This document shows, in pieces, positions 1-8,765 of a stretch of 64,000 bases of DNA (positions within the stretch are counted from its first letter, which is position 1; each line of letters begins with the position of its first letter). The stretch is from the NCBI RefSeq assembly GCF_030687495.1, contig NZ_CP117435.1:3166501-3230500 (forward strand), in the 5' to 3' direction. The notes beneath the pieces are model-generated. The model was not told the origin of the DNA and did no database searches. It saw nothing but the letters and a program-made list of their open reading frames with translations. Position numbers and translations under genes: made by a program. The DNA is from Pseudomonas sp. FP453. GTDB lineage: Bacteria > Pseudomonadota > Gammaproteobacteria > Pseudomonadales > Pseudomonadaceae.

Positions 1-2
1 TT

Positions 3-518
3 GATGCCGGCGGCCAGCGTTACCCCGGCCTGGTACCGATCCTGACCACCATGGAACGCGAGGTCGGCGCCGCACGTATCGGCTTCGCCGGTATCCTCGC
101 GCGTTTGGCCGACGTGGTGGCGGCCATGGTGGTTCGCGGCTGGGTGGAGTGCGCCTGCGGCAATGCCTCAGGCCTGGTCGCCGCCTTGCGCGACCCACGC
201 CTGGCCGGTGCACTGCTTGCGCTCCATCAGCAACCGGGCCGCGACTGGACCGTCGCGCAGCTGGCAGCGCACTGCAATACCTCACGCTCGGTCTTTGCCG
301 ACCGCTTCCAGGCGACGATTGGCGTGGCCCCGCTGCGCTATGTCACCGAACTGCGCATGCGGCTGGCGAGCCAGTGGCTGACCCTCGAAAGGCTGCCGAT
401 CGAAGAGGTAGCGCAGCGTTTGGGCTACACGTCGCAGGCCGCCTTCAGTCGTGCGTTCAAGCGCATTACGGGCAAGACACCGGGATTGAGTCGTAAGGTA
501 AGGCAGCCCGCTGATTAG
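3..518 (+). CDS. AraC-family transcriptional regulator, C-terminal part (5' end outside window)
   Basis: The reading frame is open at the left edge, so the gene starts upstream and only the last 171 residues or so are seen. The C-terminal ~100 residues form the double helix-turn-helix of the AraC/XylS family: a first helix pair around WTVAQLAAHCNTSRSVFADRF and a second around EEVAQRLGYTSQAAFSRAFK, ending in the usual GKTPG. The visible upstream part resembles the end of a cupin-type sensor domain. An in-frame ATG at position 51 is internal, because the frame continues to its left. The regulated genes cannot be told from this window. Confidence 0.85.
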   Translation, partial: DAGGQRYPGLVPILTTMEREVGAARIGFAGILARLADVVAAMVVRGWVECACGNASGLVAALRDPRLAGALLALHQQPGRDWTVAQLAAHCNTSRSVFADRFQATIGVAPLRYVTELRMRLASQWLTLERLPIEEVAQRLGYTSQAAFSRAFKRITGKTPGLSRKVRQPAD

Positions 519-550
519 GCTCAAGGTCAATCCAACCACTGGGTACACTC

Positions 551-1351
551 ATGCTCTATTTGCATCGCCTCATCTTTTACCCGCTTTTATTGCTGGCTTT
601 CTTGTGGGGTTTCTTCGCATTGCGGGTCAACCCACTCCCACTGATCTACAACTTTGAGTTTTTTGCATTACTCAAGGCGCTGTACATCGTCGGGTTTACA
701 GCATCTTTCTGGCCATTGGCATATATACAACTGGTTGACTATATGCATTCACGCGCTGGAAAAAATGGCCGGCAGCACCTTGATTTCTCCAAGTCGTTGC
801 AAAAGGATCTGATCGTCGCAGGGCTGACCGCCGTGGCGCTGGCCAGCATTTACTGGCAGGACTCAGCGAGCTATGTTTTTTCGGCAATCGACATTGCGTT
901 CGTTGGTTTTCCCTTCCTGATCAACGCTCTGTACACCCTGATCCAGAGCACGCAAGTCCGTTTCGCCGGGAAGCCTATCCGCAAGCGAGCGCCATTGCTC
1001 ATGTTCTGTGTGGTGCTGGGAGGGACTGCGACCGCGTATGGGTTGCTGGTGAAAAACGCTTCGGGTGAATTGGCTACGGATCAAGCGTTGTTCCTGCAGT
1101 TGACCATTTTGTTCGCCGGCTTCAGCTTCTTTTTAACCAGCAACTTCATGCTGGAGGCGTGGAAACAGGGGCGTTTCGAGAGTTCTGCGTTCATACGTTA
1201 CTTCTTCACTGAGGTCGTCAGATCACAATCGAACCTGTATCGCGACCTGGACAACGTCCTGGAACCGTTCAACAAGCAGATGGCAACACGCAAATCGCAG
1301 CATGCTGCGGCGCTTCGTCGAAAGCACAAGAATCATTCTCGAAAGCGTTGA
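551..1351 (+). CDS. polytopic membrane protein of unknown function
   Basis: This 266-residue protein has about six hydrophobic segments (roughly residues 5-25, 38-60, 88-105, 110-130, 148-168 and 183-200). It has a very basic C-terminal tail (RRKHKNHSRKR) that would stay in the cytoplasm. No family was recognised. It is the first of four consecutive plus-strand genes ending in an ATPase/HNH nuclease pair. The gaps to the next genes are 62 and 48 bases, so co-transcription is plausible, and it may be a membrane component of that block. No clear Shine-Dalgarno site precedes the ATG. Confidence 0.65.
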   Translation: MLYLHRLIFYPLLLLAFLWGFFALRVNPLPLIYNFEFFALLKALYIVGFTASFWPLAYIQLVDYMHSRAGKNGRQHLDFSKSLQKDLIVAGLTAVALASIYWQDSASYVFSAIDIAFVGFPFLINALYTLIQSTQVRFAGKPIRKRAPLLMFCVVLGGTATAYGLLVKNASGELATDQALFLQLTILFAGFSFFLTSNFMLEAWKQGRFESSAFIRYFFTEVVRSQSNLYRDLDNVLEPFNKQMATRKSQHAAALRRKHKNHSRKR

Positions 1352-1413
1352 TGATTGACCGCGGATCGGTGAGCATGCCCGGCCGCAATTCGCACGATAA
1401 AGGATAGAGCACA

Positions 1414-1821
1414 GTGTTCAAGGAGCTTATGGATGCCCTCGGCAAGGTCAAATCCCGCCCATTGCTGAACGTATTTCTGGCGTTGGCCTTTTCGACATTC
1501 ATGGAAGGCGGCGGGCCACTGAAAGATCCGTTTTCCGTTGCCAGCCTGCTGTTGCCGGTCTTTTTGATGATTGCCAGTGTGTTGGTGCTCTCCTGGGTGC
1601 TCTGTGTAAACTACCTGAACAGCCGTCTTGCCGACCACGATCACTTCAGTTGGGGACCTTACCTTGGGGGCGTGGTATTGGCGTTCTGCCTGTGCGTGGC
1701 GTTCTGGTATGTGTCGACGTTTCCCGACCCGTTCAACCTGAAAATGCTCGGCAATGTCGAATTTATTCGGATGTTCACCCTGTACCTGTTTGCAATCGAA
1801 ACGATCAACATCAAACGTTGA
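1414..1821 (+). CDS. small membrane protein of unknown function
   Basis: This 135-residue protein starts at GTG, with AAAGGAT about nine bases upstream. It has three or four hydrophobic segments (about residues 18-30, 44-66, 80-100 and 115-130). It lies between the larger membrane-protein gene and the ATPase gene, on the same strand. No family was recognised. Its position suggests it works with its neighbour at 551-1351, but nothing in the sequence proves this. An ATG five codons downstream is an alternative start with a cramped ribosome binding site. Confidence 0.6.
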   Translation: MFKELMDALGKVKSRPLLNVFLALAFSTFMEGGGPLKDPFSVASLLLPVFLMIASVLVLSWVLCVNYLNSRLADHDHFSWGPYLGGVVLAFCLCVAFWYVSTFPDPFNLKMLGNVEFIRMFTLYLFAIETINIKR

Positions 1822-1869
1822 AAAAACCAACTCTCGTCTTTAAGTGCGACAAATGGACTTGGCAAACAC

Positions 1870-3351
1870 ATGATCAACACCATTATATCCTCACGCAAAA
1901 CATTGACACTGCGTAACAACTCAACAAACCTATTCGATATTGATTCAATCTCTTTGCTCATTGGCCGAAACGGCACCGGCAAGACAAAAACACTGCAAGA
2001 GATTGCGCGCGTCTTTAGTCCCGGTCGTCGTCAGCTTTCCCTCGATGAGCCTTGCAAGTTGATTCTGGATAGCGATCGCCTTGCAACCCCGGAGCAACTG
2101 TCTGAATGGGGTGTTGTGTATTATACGCCTGCTCAGCTCAGACCCGACCTGCGTAGCACGCCGAATTGCATCAATGCCTCAAAGCGGCCAGTGGAAAATT
2201 ACAACAACCTGGATCGCTACTCAAATATCCTGGAAGCGTTCGGCCTGAGTATAGAGTTGACCGCAACGTTGAGGGCCGAATATAAAAAGACGGCTCGGTT
2301 GCTCGCAGAAGCATTAGCCAAAAATCGGAAATTTAGAACCGCAGATGCCGTCAATGCATTCGACTTCGACAATCTGGATACGCGCAAACGAGCGTTTGAG
2401 GGCCTCTCCGAATTTGAGGCCAGCCAGTCTGAATACGACAAAGCCGAAGGTCATTACACCGATGCGCTTCAAGCACTGACTGAACTGATACAACATAAGA
2501 TCCTCGAAAGCGCAGAAGACGTCAGGGTGTTTGCCTGCATAGCCGTTGTCACTCAATATGTGGAAAAGCGTAAAATCAACATCAGCCTGGTCATCGGGAT
2601 GATCGCAAGGTTTTTAGAACTTAGATTTCTGCCCTCGCTGCACATGGATGCCAAAGAAGCAGAAATGCGGCAACTCGCAGAGTTCACCTACCATCACATC
2701 TACCAACTGGGGTTTGAAAAAACACCAGGCGGCAGCAACCACGTTCAACTCTACAGCCGAATATTGTCGTCCCCTCAGGATCGTGAAAACCTCGAACTGC
2801 TTCCACTCGCTAAGATCTGCCGACTGGACTACCCAAGTATCAGCTCTGGTCAGTGGGCGATCATGCAGCAGACCATTGCCATCTACGAATCTTTAAAAAC
2901 ACTCGCTGAACGTGGCAAGCGCAAATTGCTGGTACTGCTAGATGAGGGCGATGCGTTTCTTCATTTGGAATGGCAGCGCCAGTACGTTTTCCAGATCAAC
3001 ACGTTCTTGAGTCAGTGCAAAAGGGAGCTTGGCATCGAATGCCTGCAACTCATCCTGGCGACGCACTCGCCTTTTCTGGCAACAGACATACCACGCGAGT
3101 TCGTAGAGACGTTTGACAGTGACATACCACCGCCCTCTTTCGGCGCGCCCATGCAGTTGATTCTTAACCGTTCCTTCGGTGCTCGCTCCATGGGCGAGTT
3201 TGCAATAAGGGAAATCAACAAAACACTTGATCATGCCTCACAGGGACTCGTCACGGAGCGCGACCGCTACATAAAAGGCATCATTGAAGACCCTGTTATC
3301 ACGCGTGAGATTGACTATCTGTTGAATAAGGCAGGCCAACATGCTGATTAA
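1870..3351 (+). CDS. AAA/ABC-type ATPase, Septu PtuA-like
   Basis: This 493-residue cytoplasmic ATPase has a Walker A motif GRNGTGKT at residues 32-39. It has a long helical middle part, an ABC-signature-like SSGQ stretch near residue 323, and a Walker B ending in DE at 358-359 (LLVLLDEGDAF). A switch-type histidine motif (LATHSPFLATD) follows. This SMC/OLD-like layout is typical of PtuA of Septu anti-phage systems and of the ATPase that accompanies HNH nucleases in some retrons. The downstream HNH gene overlaps it by 11 bases, so the two products probably form one complex. The gene is visibly richer in A/T than the genes around it, consistent with transfer. An OLD-family nuclease is excluded because no TOPRIM domain follows. 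Confidence 0.8.
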   Translation: MINTIISSRKTLTLRNNSTNLFDIDSISLLIGRNGTGKTKTLQEIARVFSPGRRQLSLDEPCKLILDSDRLATPEQLSEWGVVYYTPAQLRPDLRSTPNCINASKRPVENYNNLDRYSNILEAFGLSIELTATLRAEYKKTARLLAEALAKNRKFRTADAVNAFDFDNLDTRKRAFEGLSEFEASQSEYDKAEGHYTDALQALTELIQHKILESAEDVRVFACIAVVTQYVEKRKINISLVIGMIARFLELRFLPSLHMDAKEAEMRQLAEFTYHHIYQLGFEKTPGGSNHVQLYSRILSSPQDRENLELLPLAKICRLDYPSISSGQWAIMQQTIAIYESLKTLAERGKRKLLVLLDEGDAFLHLEWQRQYVFQINTFLSQCKRELGIECLQLILATHSPFLATDIPREFVETFDSDIPPPSFGAPMQLILNRSFGARSMGEFAIREINKTLDHASQGLVTERDRYIKGIIEDPVITREIDYLLNKAGQHAD

Positions 3352-4318
3352 CATTTCAGATGTCTGGGCCTCAGCAAGAGCGAGCCATAATCTTTACCTC
3401 GAGGGCCTGATTGATGACGGCCTGGCGTCACTTGGCCCGTCTGCGCTCGACCAACGAATCAAACTTTTTCTGGAATTCCTGAAAATCCACCTGACCGCCA
3501 AAAACATTTATGGCTTAAACAGCGCGATAAGCTATCACCAGAAACTGCAACGAAAAATATCACGACACGAGCGAATCAAAGTCAATGACTTTCTTGTAGA
3601 ACTTTTCGACTACAAGGCATTTAGCAGGAGAAAGCTTCGCGACTGGTCAGCCTATAAGCTGTGCCGTAGCAGCAACTACAGGGTCTGCCCCTACTGCCAC
3701 TACTCTCTCATGCTCGTCACGGAGGAGAAGAAAGGCGGGATAAGGCCGGACCTGGATCATTGGTACCCACAGCATCTTTATCCGTACCTGGCCCTGGCAC
3801 TTAACAATCTTGTTCCTAGTTGCTTAATCTGCAACTCGCGCCTTAAAGGGTCAGCAGACATGCACATCAACCCCCACCTTCATCCGTTCCTGGACAGCGA
3901 ATCGCTGCATTTCCGGTGCGAGAAACCAGGCAGTAGCATCGTCGACATCATTACGAATTTCGAGAACGTGAAAGATCAACTGTCCGTACGGATAGACTTC
4001 AATGGCGCTTGCCAGAAATCAACAAACACACTGACGTTGTTTCAATTGCGCGAACGATATGCGCTGCTCTCCCCTGACGGTGCAAAGTTCGTCGGCAGGA
4101 AAACCTATAGCGATGGCCTGGAGGACTGGTTTCAAGCGCATTTAATGGGGCCTTTGCATCAAACACCGCCAGTCCCTCAACTGAAGGATCGGGCGAAGGA
4201 AATTCGTCAGTTGGGCTTTGATCGTCAGGACTACAAAAACGAAGTATTCGGAAAGATGTATGCAGATCTCTACGATCAGTACGACAGAACGTCCCTGCTG
4301 AACAATCCTTACCCTTGA
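3341..4318 (+). CDS. HNH endonuclease, Septu PtuB-like
   Basis: This 325-residue protein has a zinc-finger HNH core. CPYC is at residues 116-119, the catalytic-type Asp-His at 139-140 (in LDHWYP), and NLVPSCLICN with cysteines near 161 and 164. This is the layout of HNH nucleases paired with PtuA-type ATPases. About 110 residues precede the core and 150 follow it, so it is longer than the classical PtuB. It begins inside the end of the ATPase gene, which implies coupled translation. Its role as a nucleic-acid-cutting effector of a defence pair is inferred from family and pairing. It is A/T-rich relative to flanking genes. Confidence 0.8.
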   Translation: MLINISDVWASARASHNLYLEGLIDDGLASLGPSALDQRIKLFLEFLKIHLTAKNIYGLNSAISYHQKLQRKISRHERIKVNDFLVELFDYKAFSRRKLRDWSAYKLCRSSNYRVCPYCHYSLMLVTEEKKGGIRPDLDHWYPQHLYPYLALALNNLVPSCLICNSRLKGSADMHINPHLHPFLDSESLHFRCEKPGSSIVDIITNFENVKDQLSVRIDFNGACQKSTNTLTLFQLRERYALLSPDGAKFVGRKTYSDGLEDWFQAHLMGPLHQTPPVPQLKDRAKEIRQLGFDRQDYKNEVFGKMYADLYDQYDRTSLLNNPYP

Positions 4319-4362
4319 ATTTGAATCGAGAGGAGAGGTCATCTGCACGGCCTGCACATGAG

Positions 4363-4397
4363 TCCATCCAATCCGGTCGCCTGCCTGATTGGATGGA
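4363..4397. other. inverted repeat between convergent genes
   Basis: Two perfect 11-base arms (TCCATCCAATC and its complement) are separated by 13 bases, between the end of the HNH gene and the end of the aldehyde dehydrogenase gene. There is no T-run, so it is not a classical rho-independent terminator. It could still stop convergent transcription. Confidence 0.45.
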
Positions 4398-4443
4398 ACG
4401 CGACGAGCGGAGTTAGCCGGTTGAATACGCCCCCTGGTTGCCG

Positions 4444-5862
4444 CTAATACCCAAACAGCGACTTGCTCTCCAGGTACTCGTCAAACCCGAACTCCCCCCA
4501 TTCACGGCCATTGCCAGACTGTTTGTAACCGCCAAACGGTGCCGCCTGATCGGCCCGTGCACCATTGAGATGGACCATGCCCGTGCGCAATTGCCGCGCC
4601 ACCTGGCGAGCGCGTTCGAGACTCAAGGAGGTGACGTAGCCCGACAAGCCATAGGGGCTGTCATTGGCGATGGCAATCGCTTCGGCTTCGCTGTCGTACG
4701 GCATGATCGCCAGCACCGGGCCGAACACTTCTTCTCGCGCCACGGGCATGTCCGGCGTGACCTCGGCAAATACCGTCGGTTTTACGTAGTAACCGCGTGC
4801 AACACCCTCGGGCCGTCCCACCCCTCCTGCGACCAACAGTGCCCCCTCGGCGATGGCTGCGGCGATCATCGCCTGGACCCGTTCAAACTGCATGACGTTT
4901 GCCACCGGGCCAATGGCCGTGAGCGGGTTGCTGTCGTCATGACACACCTGGGCCAGCACTTCCTGGGCAATCTCGATCACCGCCGCTTGCTGCTGACGCG
5001 GCACCAGCAGGCGCGTCGGTGCATTGCACGACTGGCCGCTGTTGCGCATACACCCCAACACCGCGTGGCGTACCGCACTCGGCAGGTACGCATCGTCAAG
5101 GAGGATATTCGCCGACTTGCCGCCCAATTCCTGGGACACGCGCTTCACCGTGTCCGCCGCCGCCTTGGCCACCGCGACGCCTGCGCGGGTCGAGCCGGTG
5201 AAGGACACCATGTCCACGTCAGCATGACTGGCCAGCGCCGCGCCCACGCCGGGGCCGTCGCCATGGACCAGGTTGAACACCCCCTTCGGCACCCCGGCCT
5301 CGTGCAGCACTTGCGCGATGATCTGCGCAGACAGCGGCGCCCGCTCACTGGGCTTGAGCACCACCGTGCAACCCACCGCCAGCGCAGGCGCCAGCTTGCA
5401 GGTCAGTTGGTTGAGCGGCCAGTTCCACGGCGTGATCAGCGCGCACACGCCAATCGGCTCGCGCACCACCAGCGTGTTGCCCAGGCGCCGTTCGAAACGG
5501 TAGTCGCGCAACACGTCCAGCGCCTGCACCAGATGGCCGAGGCCCGCCGGCACATGGGCGCTGCGGGCCAGGGACAGCGGTGCGCCCATCTCCAGGTGCA
5601 CCGCTTCGATCAAGGCCTCGCTGTGGCGCTTGTACGCGTCGATGATGCCTTGCAGCAGGTCGATGCGCGTCTGCAACGACGTCGCGGCGAACCCCGCAAA
5701 GGCCCGCCTGGCGGCACTGACGGCACGGTCCACATCCTCGCCGTCGCCGAGCATCACGCGGCCGATCACCTGCTCGGTGGACGGGTTCACCACTGCTTCG
5801 ACGCTGCTGCCGTGGGGTTTGACCCAGGCGCCGTCGATGTAGCACTCAAACAGATCCGACAT
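4444..5862 (-). CDS. NAD(P)-dependent aldehyde dehydrogenase
   Basis: This 472-residue enzyme of the classical ALDH family oxidises an aldehyde or semialdehyde to the acid. Family marks visible are the ITPWNWPLNQ cofactor segment, FTGSTRAG, the general-base glutamate in QELGGKSA, the nucleophilic cysteine in NSGQSCNAP, and EEVFGPVL. The start was placed at the ATG preceded by AAGGGAG at ideal distance; an ATG 18 bases upstream overlaps the aminotransferase stop (ATGA). It directly follows a class III aminotransferase. It probably oxidises the semialdehyde that enzyme makes. The exact substrate is unknown. Confidence 0.9.
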   Translation of the reverse strand: MSDLFECYIDGAWVKPHGSSVEAVVNPSTEQVIGRVMLGDGEDVDRAVSAARRAFAGFAATSLQTRIDLLQGIIDAYKRHSEALIEAVHLEMGAPLSLARSAHVPAGLGHLVQALDVLRDYRFERRLGNTLVVREPIGVCALITPWNWPLNQLTCKLAPALAVGCTVVLKPSERAPLSAQIIAQVLHEAGVPKGVFNLVHGDGPGVGAALASHADVDMVSFTGSTRAGVAVAKAAADTVKRVSQELGGKSANILLDDAYLPSAVRHAVLGCMRNSGQSCNAPTRLLVPRQQQAAVIEIAQEVLAQVCHDDSNPLTAIGPVANVMQFERVQAMIAAAIAEGALLVAGGVGRPEGVARGYYVKPTVFAEVTPDMPVAREEVFGPVLAIMPYDSEAEAIAIANDSPYGLSGYVTSLSLERARQVARQLRTGMVHLNGARADQAAPFGGYKQSGNGREWGEFGFDEYLESKSLFGY

Positions 5863-5876
5863 GCCACGCACTCCCT

Positions 5877-7184
5877 TCATGCCACGTGATTCAAGGCGCC
5901 CGCCAAGGTGTCGAACACCTGGGCGATCTCCTGCGGGCTGATCACCAGCGGCGGCGAAATCACGATGGTGTCGCCCGAGCCGCGCACCAGCACGCCGTTA
6001 TCGAAGCACCATTGCGCGACCTCGCTGCCACGTGCGCCAGCCGCACCGGGGCGCGGTTCCAGTTCGACGGCGCAGAGCAGGCCGAGGGTGCGCACGTCCA
6101 GCACCGGGCCCACCCCGCGCAACGCCAGCGCCGCGGCCTGCCAAATCCCGCTGACGGCGTTGACGTGTTGATTGATACCCAGCTCGCGATGCACCTCGAT
6201 GGTCGCCAACCCGGCCGCACACGCCAGCGGATGCGCCGAATAGGTGTAGCCATGCATCAGTTCGATCACATTGACGGGGCCCGCCATGAAGGCTTCATAC
6301 ACCGCCGCGCTGACCAGCACGCCGCCCATGGGCACGGCGCCGTTGGTCAGGCCTTTGGCGGTGGTGATCAAGTCCGGGGTGACGCCAAAGGCTTGCGCGG
6401 CAAAGCTGTCGCCGACGCGGCCAAAGCCGGTGATCACTTCGTCGAAAATCAGCAGCACACCGTGGCGCGTGCAGATCTCCCGCAAGCGCTGCAAGTAACC
6501 CTGGGGCGGCGGGTACACGCCACCGGAACCGGTCACCGGCTCGACGATCACGGCGGCTACAGTGCTGGGGTCCTGGATGTCGAGCAACTGCGTCAGCGCA
6601 TCGGCATAACTCGCGCCGTGTTCAGGCTGGCCGGCGCTGAAACGCATGCTCGCGTCGTATGGCAGCGGCAGGTGCGACACCTCCCCCAGCAACGGGCCAA
6701 AGTCACGTTTCTGCCGGCCGATGCCGGACACCGACAGCCCACCGAAGCCCATGCCGTGATAACCCTTGGCCCGGCCGATCAGCTTGGTCCGGCGGCAATC
6801 GCCGCGCGCCTGGTGATACGCCCGGGCGATCTTCAATGCGGTGTCCACCGCCTCGGAACCCGAGTTGGTGAAGAACACCTGCGCCATCCCGGCCGGGCTG
6901 ATCTCGATCAACCGCTCGGCCATCTCCAGCGCTTGCGGGTGGCTCATCTTGAAGGACGAGACAAAGTCCAGGCGCCCCGCCGCTTCGCGAATGGCTTCGA
7001 CGATCTTCGGCTGGCCATGCCCGGCATTCACGCACCACAGCCCGGCCATCGCATCCAGCACGCGGCGCCCATCGGTGGTGGTGTAGTGCATGCCGTCGGC
7101 ACTGGCGAACATCATCGGTTGCTGCTGGAACTGACGCATCGGGGTGAACGGCGCCCAGAAGGCCGGGTTGGAAATAGTGCTCAT
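5877..7184 (-). CDS. class III (omega-type) aminotransferase
   Basis: This 435-residue PLP enzyme moves an amino group, usually from an omega- or beta-amino acid or amine, to pyruvate or a 2-oxoacid. Visible marks are the phosphate-binding TNSGSEAVD, the Asp at about 248 in LLIFDEVITGFGR, and the PLP lysine at about 277 in TTAKGLTNG. Its start codon overlaps the stop of the upstream serine hydrolase gene by four bases (ATGA), so the two are translationally coupled. With the dehydrogenase downstream it makes an amine-to-aldehyde-to-acid module. It resembles beta-alanine:pyruvate transaminases, but the substrate is not certain. Confidence 0.9.
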   Translation of the reverse strand: MSTISNPAFWAPFTPMRQFQQQPMMFASADGMHYTTTDGRRVLDAMAGLWCVNAGHGQPKIVEAIREAAGRLDFVSSFKMSHPQALEMAERLIEISPAGMAQVFFTNSGSEAVDTALKIARAYHQARGDCRRTKLIGRAKGYHGMGFGGLSVSGIGRQKRDFGPLLGEVSHLPLPYDASMRFSAGQPEHGASYADALTQLLDIQDPSTVAAVIVEPVTGSGGVYPPPQGYLQRLREICTRHGVLLIFDEVITGFGRVGDSFAAQAFGVTPDLITTAKGLTNGAVPMGGVLVSAAVYEAFMAGPVNVIELMHGYTYSAHPLACAAGLATIEVHRELGINQHVNAVSGIWQAAALALRGVGPVLDVRTLGLLCAVELEPRPGAAGARGSEVAQWCFDNGVLVRGSGDTIVISPPLVISPQEIAQVFDTLAGALNHVA

Positions 7185-8698
7185 AACGACTCCTGCAAAA
7201 CGGTGGTCTGATGGCCGATCAGCGTCGGGCGCTGCAACGGGCCGGCGTTAACATTGACGCGGCGGTCCACCAACAAGGTGCCGCCTTCGATCCGGCACGT
7301 GACCTGGTCACAAAACGCCGTCTCGACAAACTGCCAGGTCATGTTCAGCACGCCGTCTTCACGCCAGCGCGCCTGCGCCACGACGGGGGTGAGTTCCGGC
7401 TGATATTGGTGATGCAGATAGTGGCCGGTCATGCCTGTCTGGCTTTCGATGGCATCGACCAGCCCGGCACGGATGCAATGGGTGCCACGGGGGTCGGTGA
7501 GGAAGAAGTCGCAATAGTCAGGGCCGAACGCCAGGCGCACTTGGCTGACCTGGTCTTCATTGGCCTGCATCACGAACGTGCCGTTGAACTCGGCCTGACG
7601 TGGCGAGCGCGACGCTCCCGGCAGGGACGGCCGCCGCTGGTTGGCCAGCAGTCGCGCCAATTCGGCGTCCGCCGCGCCATCGCTGGGCACGCCCAGCGCG
7701 GGCAACAAGTGTTCCCAAAGCAGGCTGTGCAAGCGCCGCTCGCCCAGGGGCAAGCCCGCAGTAAAGGCGATCACCGCGTTGTGCCGGGGCAAGACGATGC
7801 ACTGCTGGCCGAACACACCGGAGGCGTAATAACCGCCGTGCAAGGTCATCCACCACTGGTAGCCGTAGCCCTCGCGGCGCGTGATCGCGGCGTCGCTGGA
7901 TTCATCGCGGCCCAGGTAGCGCTTGCCATCGAAGGCGCCCATCCACACATCATCGACGTGCCCACGGGTGGCTTCGGCCACCCACTCTGCGGACAACAAC
8001 TGCTGCCCTTGCCATTGACCTTGCTGCAAATGCAGCACGCCAAACTTGAGCAAATCTTCGGTGCTGCAACTCAAACCATTGCCACCGGTGTTGAAGCCGC
8101 CAGGGGCGAGGTCCCACTCAATCGGGCCCATGCCCATGGGTTGGAAAATCCGCGTGTTGCACAGCGCAAATGCGGTCTCGCCGCTGACCACACTGACGAT
8201 GGCCGAGAGCATGAAACTCGACGCGCTGCTGTAGATAAACCGATGCCCAGGCGCGTCTTCCACCGGTTCATTGAGGAACAACTGGACCCAGCTGTCACTG
8301 CGCCCACGCCAGGCGCCGCCGGAGATGCCTTGGCGGTGCCCGGTGCGCATGGTCAGCAGATCACGCACGGTCATGGCCGCCAGATTGGCGCTGATGGCGG
8401 CCGGGCAATCGGCGGGGAAAAACTCCACCACCTTGGCGTCCAGCGACAGTACACCGTCATCCACCAACAGCCCGACGGCCATGGCCACCCAGCTTTTGGT
8501 CGCCGAATGCTGGACGTGCAGGCGCTCGGCGCGATACGGCGCCCAAAACGCCTCGGCCACCACCGCGCCGTCGCGGTAGAGCATGAAACTGTGCAATTCC
8601 AGGCCCGCAGCGTTCACCGCTTCGATGAAATCACTGACGCCCCGCGCCGATACACGTTGTTGGCTGGGCAGTGCCCGGCGCAACGGCAAACTTGTCAT
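7181..8698 (-). CDS. serine hydrolase, class C beta-lactamase / 6-aminohexanoate-dimer hydrolase fold
   Basis: This 505-residue protein has the penicillin-binding/beta-lactamase class C core. The nucleophile motif S-A-T-K is at residues 65-68 and the Tyr motif Y-S-S at 156-158. About 130 extra residues form a C-terminal domain, as in some D-aminopeptidases. No signal peptide is seen, so it is probably cytoplasmic. Relatives include esterases, D-aminopeptidases and the nylon-oligomer hydrolase NylB. The context (peptide importer before it, aminotransferase and dehydrogenase after it) suggests that it cleaves an imported amide or peptide to release an omega-amino acid. It is not a resistance beta-lactamase by context. 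Confidence 0.85.
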   Translation of the reverse strand: MTSLPLRRALPSQQRVSARGVSDFIEAVNAAGLELHSFMLYRDGAVVAEAFWAPYRAERLHVQHSATKSWVAMAVGLLVDDGVLSLDAKVVEFFPADCPAAISANLAAMTVRDLLTMRTGHRQGISGGAWRGRSDSWVQLFLNEPVEDAPGHRFIYSSASSFMLSAIVSVVSGETAFALCNTRIFQPMGMGPIEWDLAPGGFNTGGNGLSCSTEDLLKFGVLHLQQGQWQGQQLLSAEWVAEATRGHVDDVWMGAFDGKRYLGRDESSDAAITRREGYGYQWWMTLHGGYYASGVFGQQCIVLPRHNAVIAFTAGLPLGERRLHSLLWEHLLPALGVPSDGAADAELARLLANQRRPSLPGASRSPRQAEFNGTFVMQANEDQVSQVRLAFGPDYCDFFLTDPRGTHCIRAGLVDAIESQTGMTGHYLHHQYQPELTPVVAQARWREDGVLNMTWQFVETAFCDQVTCRIEGGTLLVDRRVNVNAGPLQRPTLIGHQTTVLQESL

Positions 8699-8765
8699 TT
8701 GATCTATCCCTTAATGTGCACTGCTTGGGCGTGCAACAGGCTGACCCTGTTGCACGCCATGACGG

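Noticed and set aside
4363..4397. Rho-independent terminator between the HNH and dehydrogenase genes
   Set aside because: The inverted repeat is perfect, but no T-run follows on either strand; kept only as an inverted repeat.
4438..5889. Long open frame opposite the aldehyde dehydrogenase gene, and similar long frames opposite the aminotransferase, hydrolase, efflux and amylase genes
   Set aside because: They are Arg/His/Gln-rich translations with no family motifs, lying antisense to well-recognised genes; they are expected from high GC codon use.
7181..8698. Antibiotic-resistance beta-lactamase
   Set aside because: The fold is shared, but there is no signal peptide, the protein is much longer than class C enzymes, and it is embedded in a catabolic cluster.
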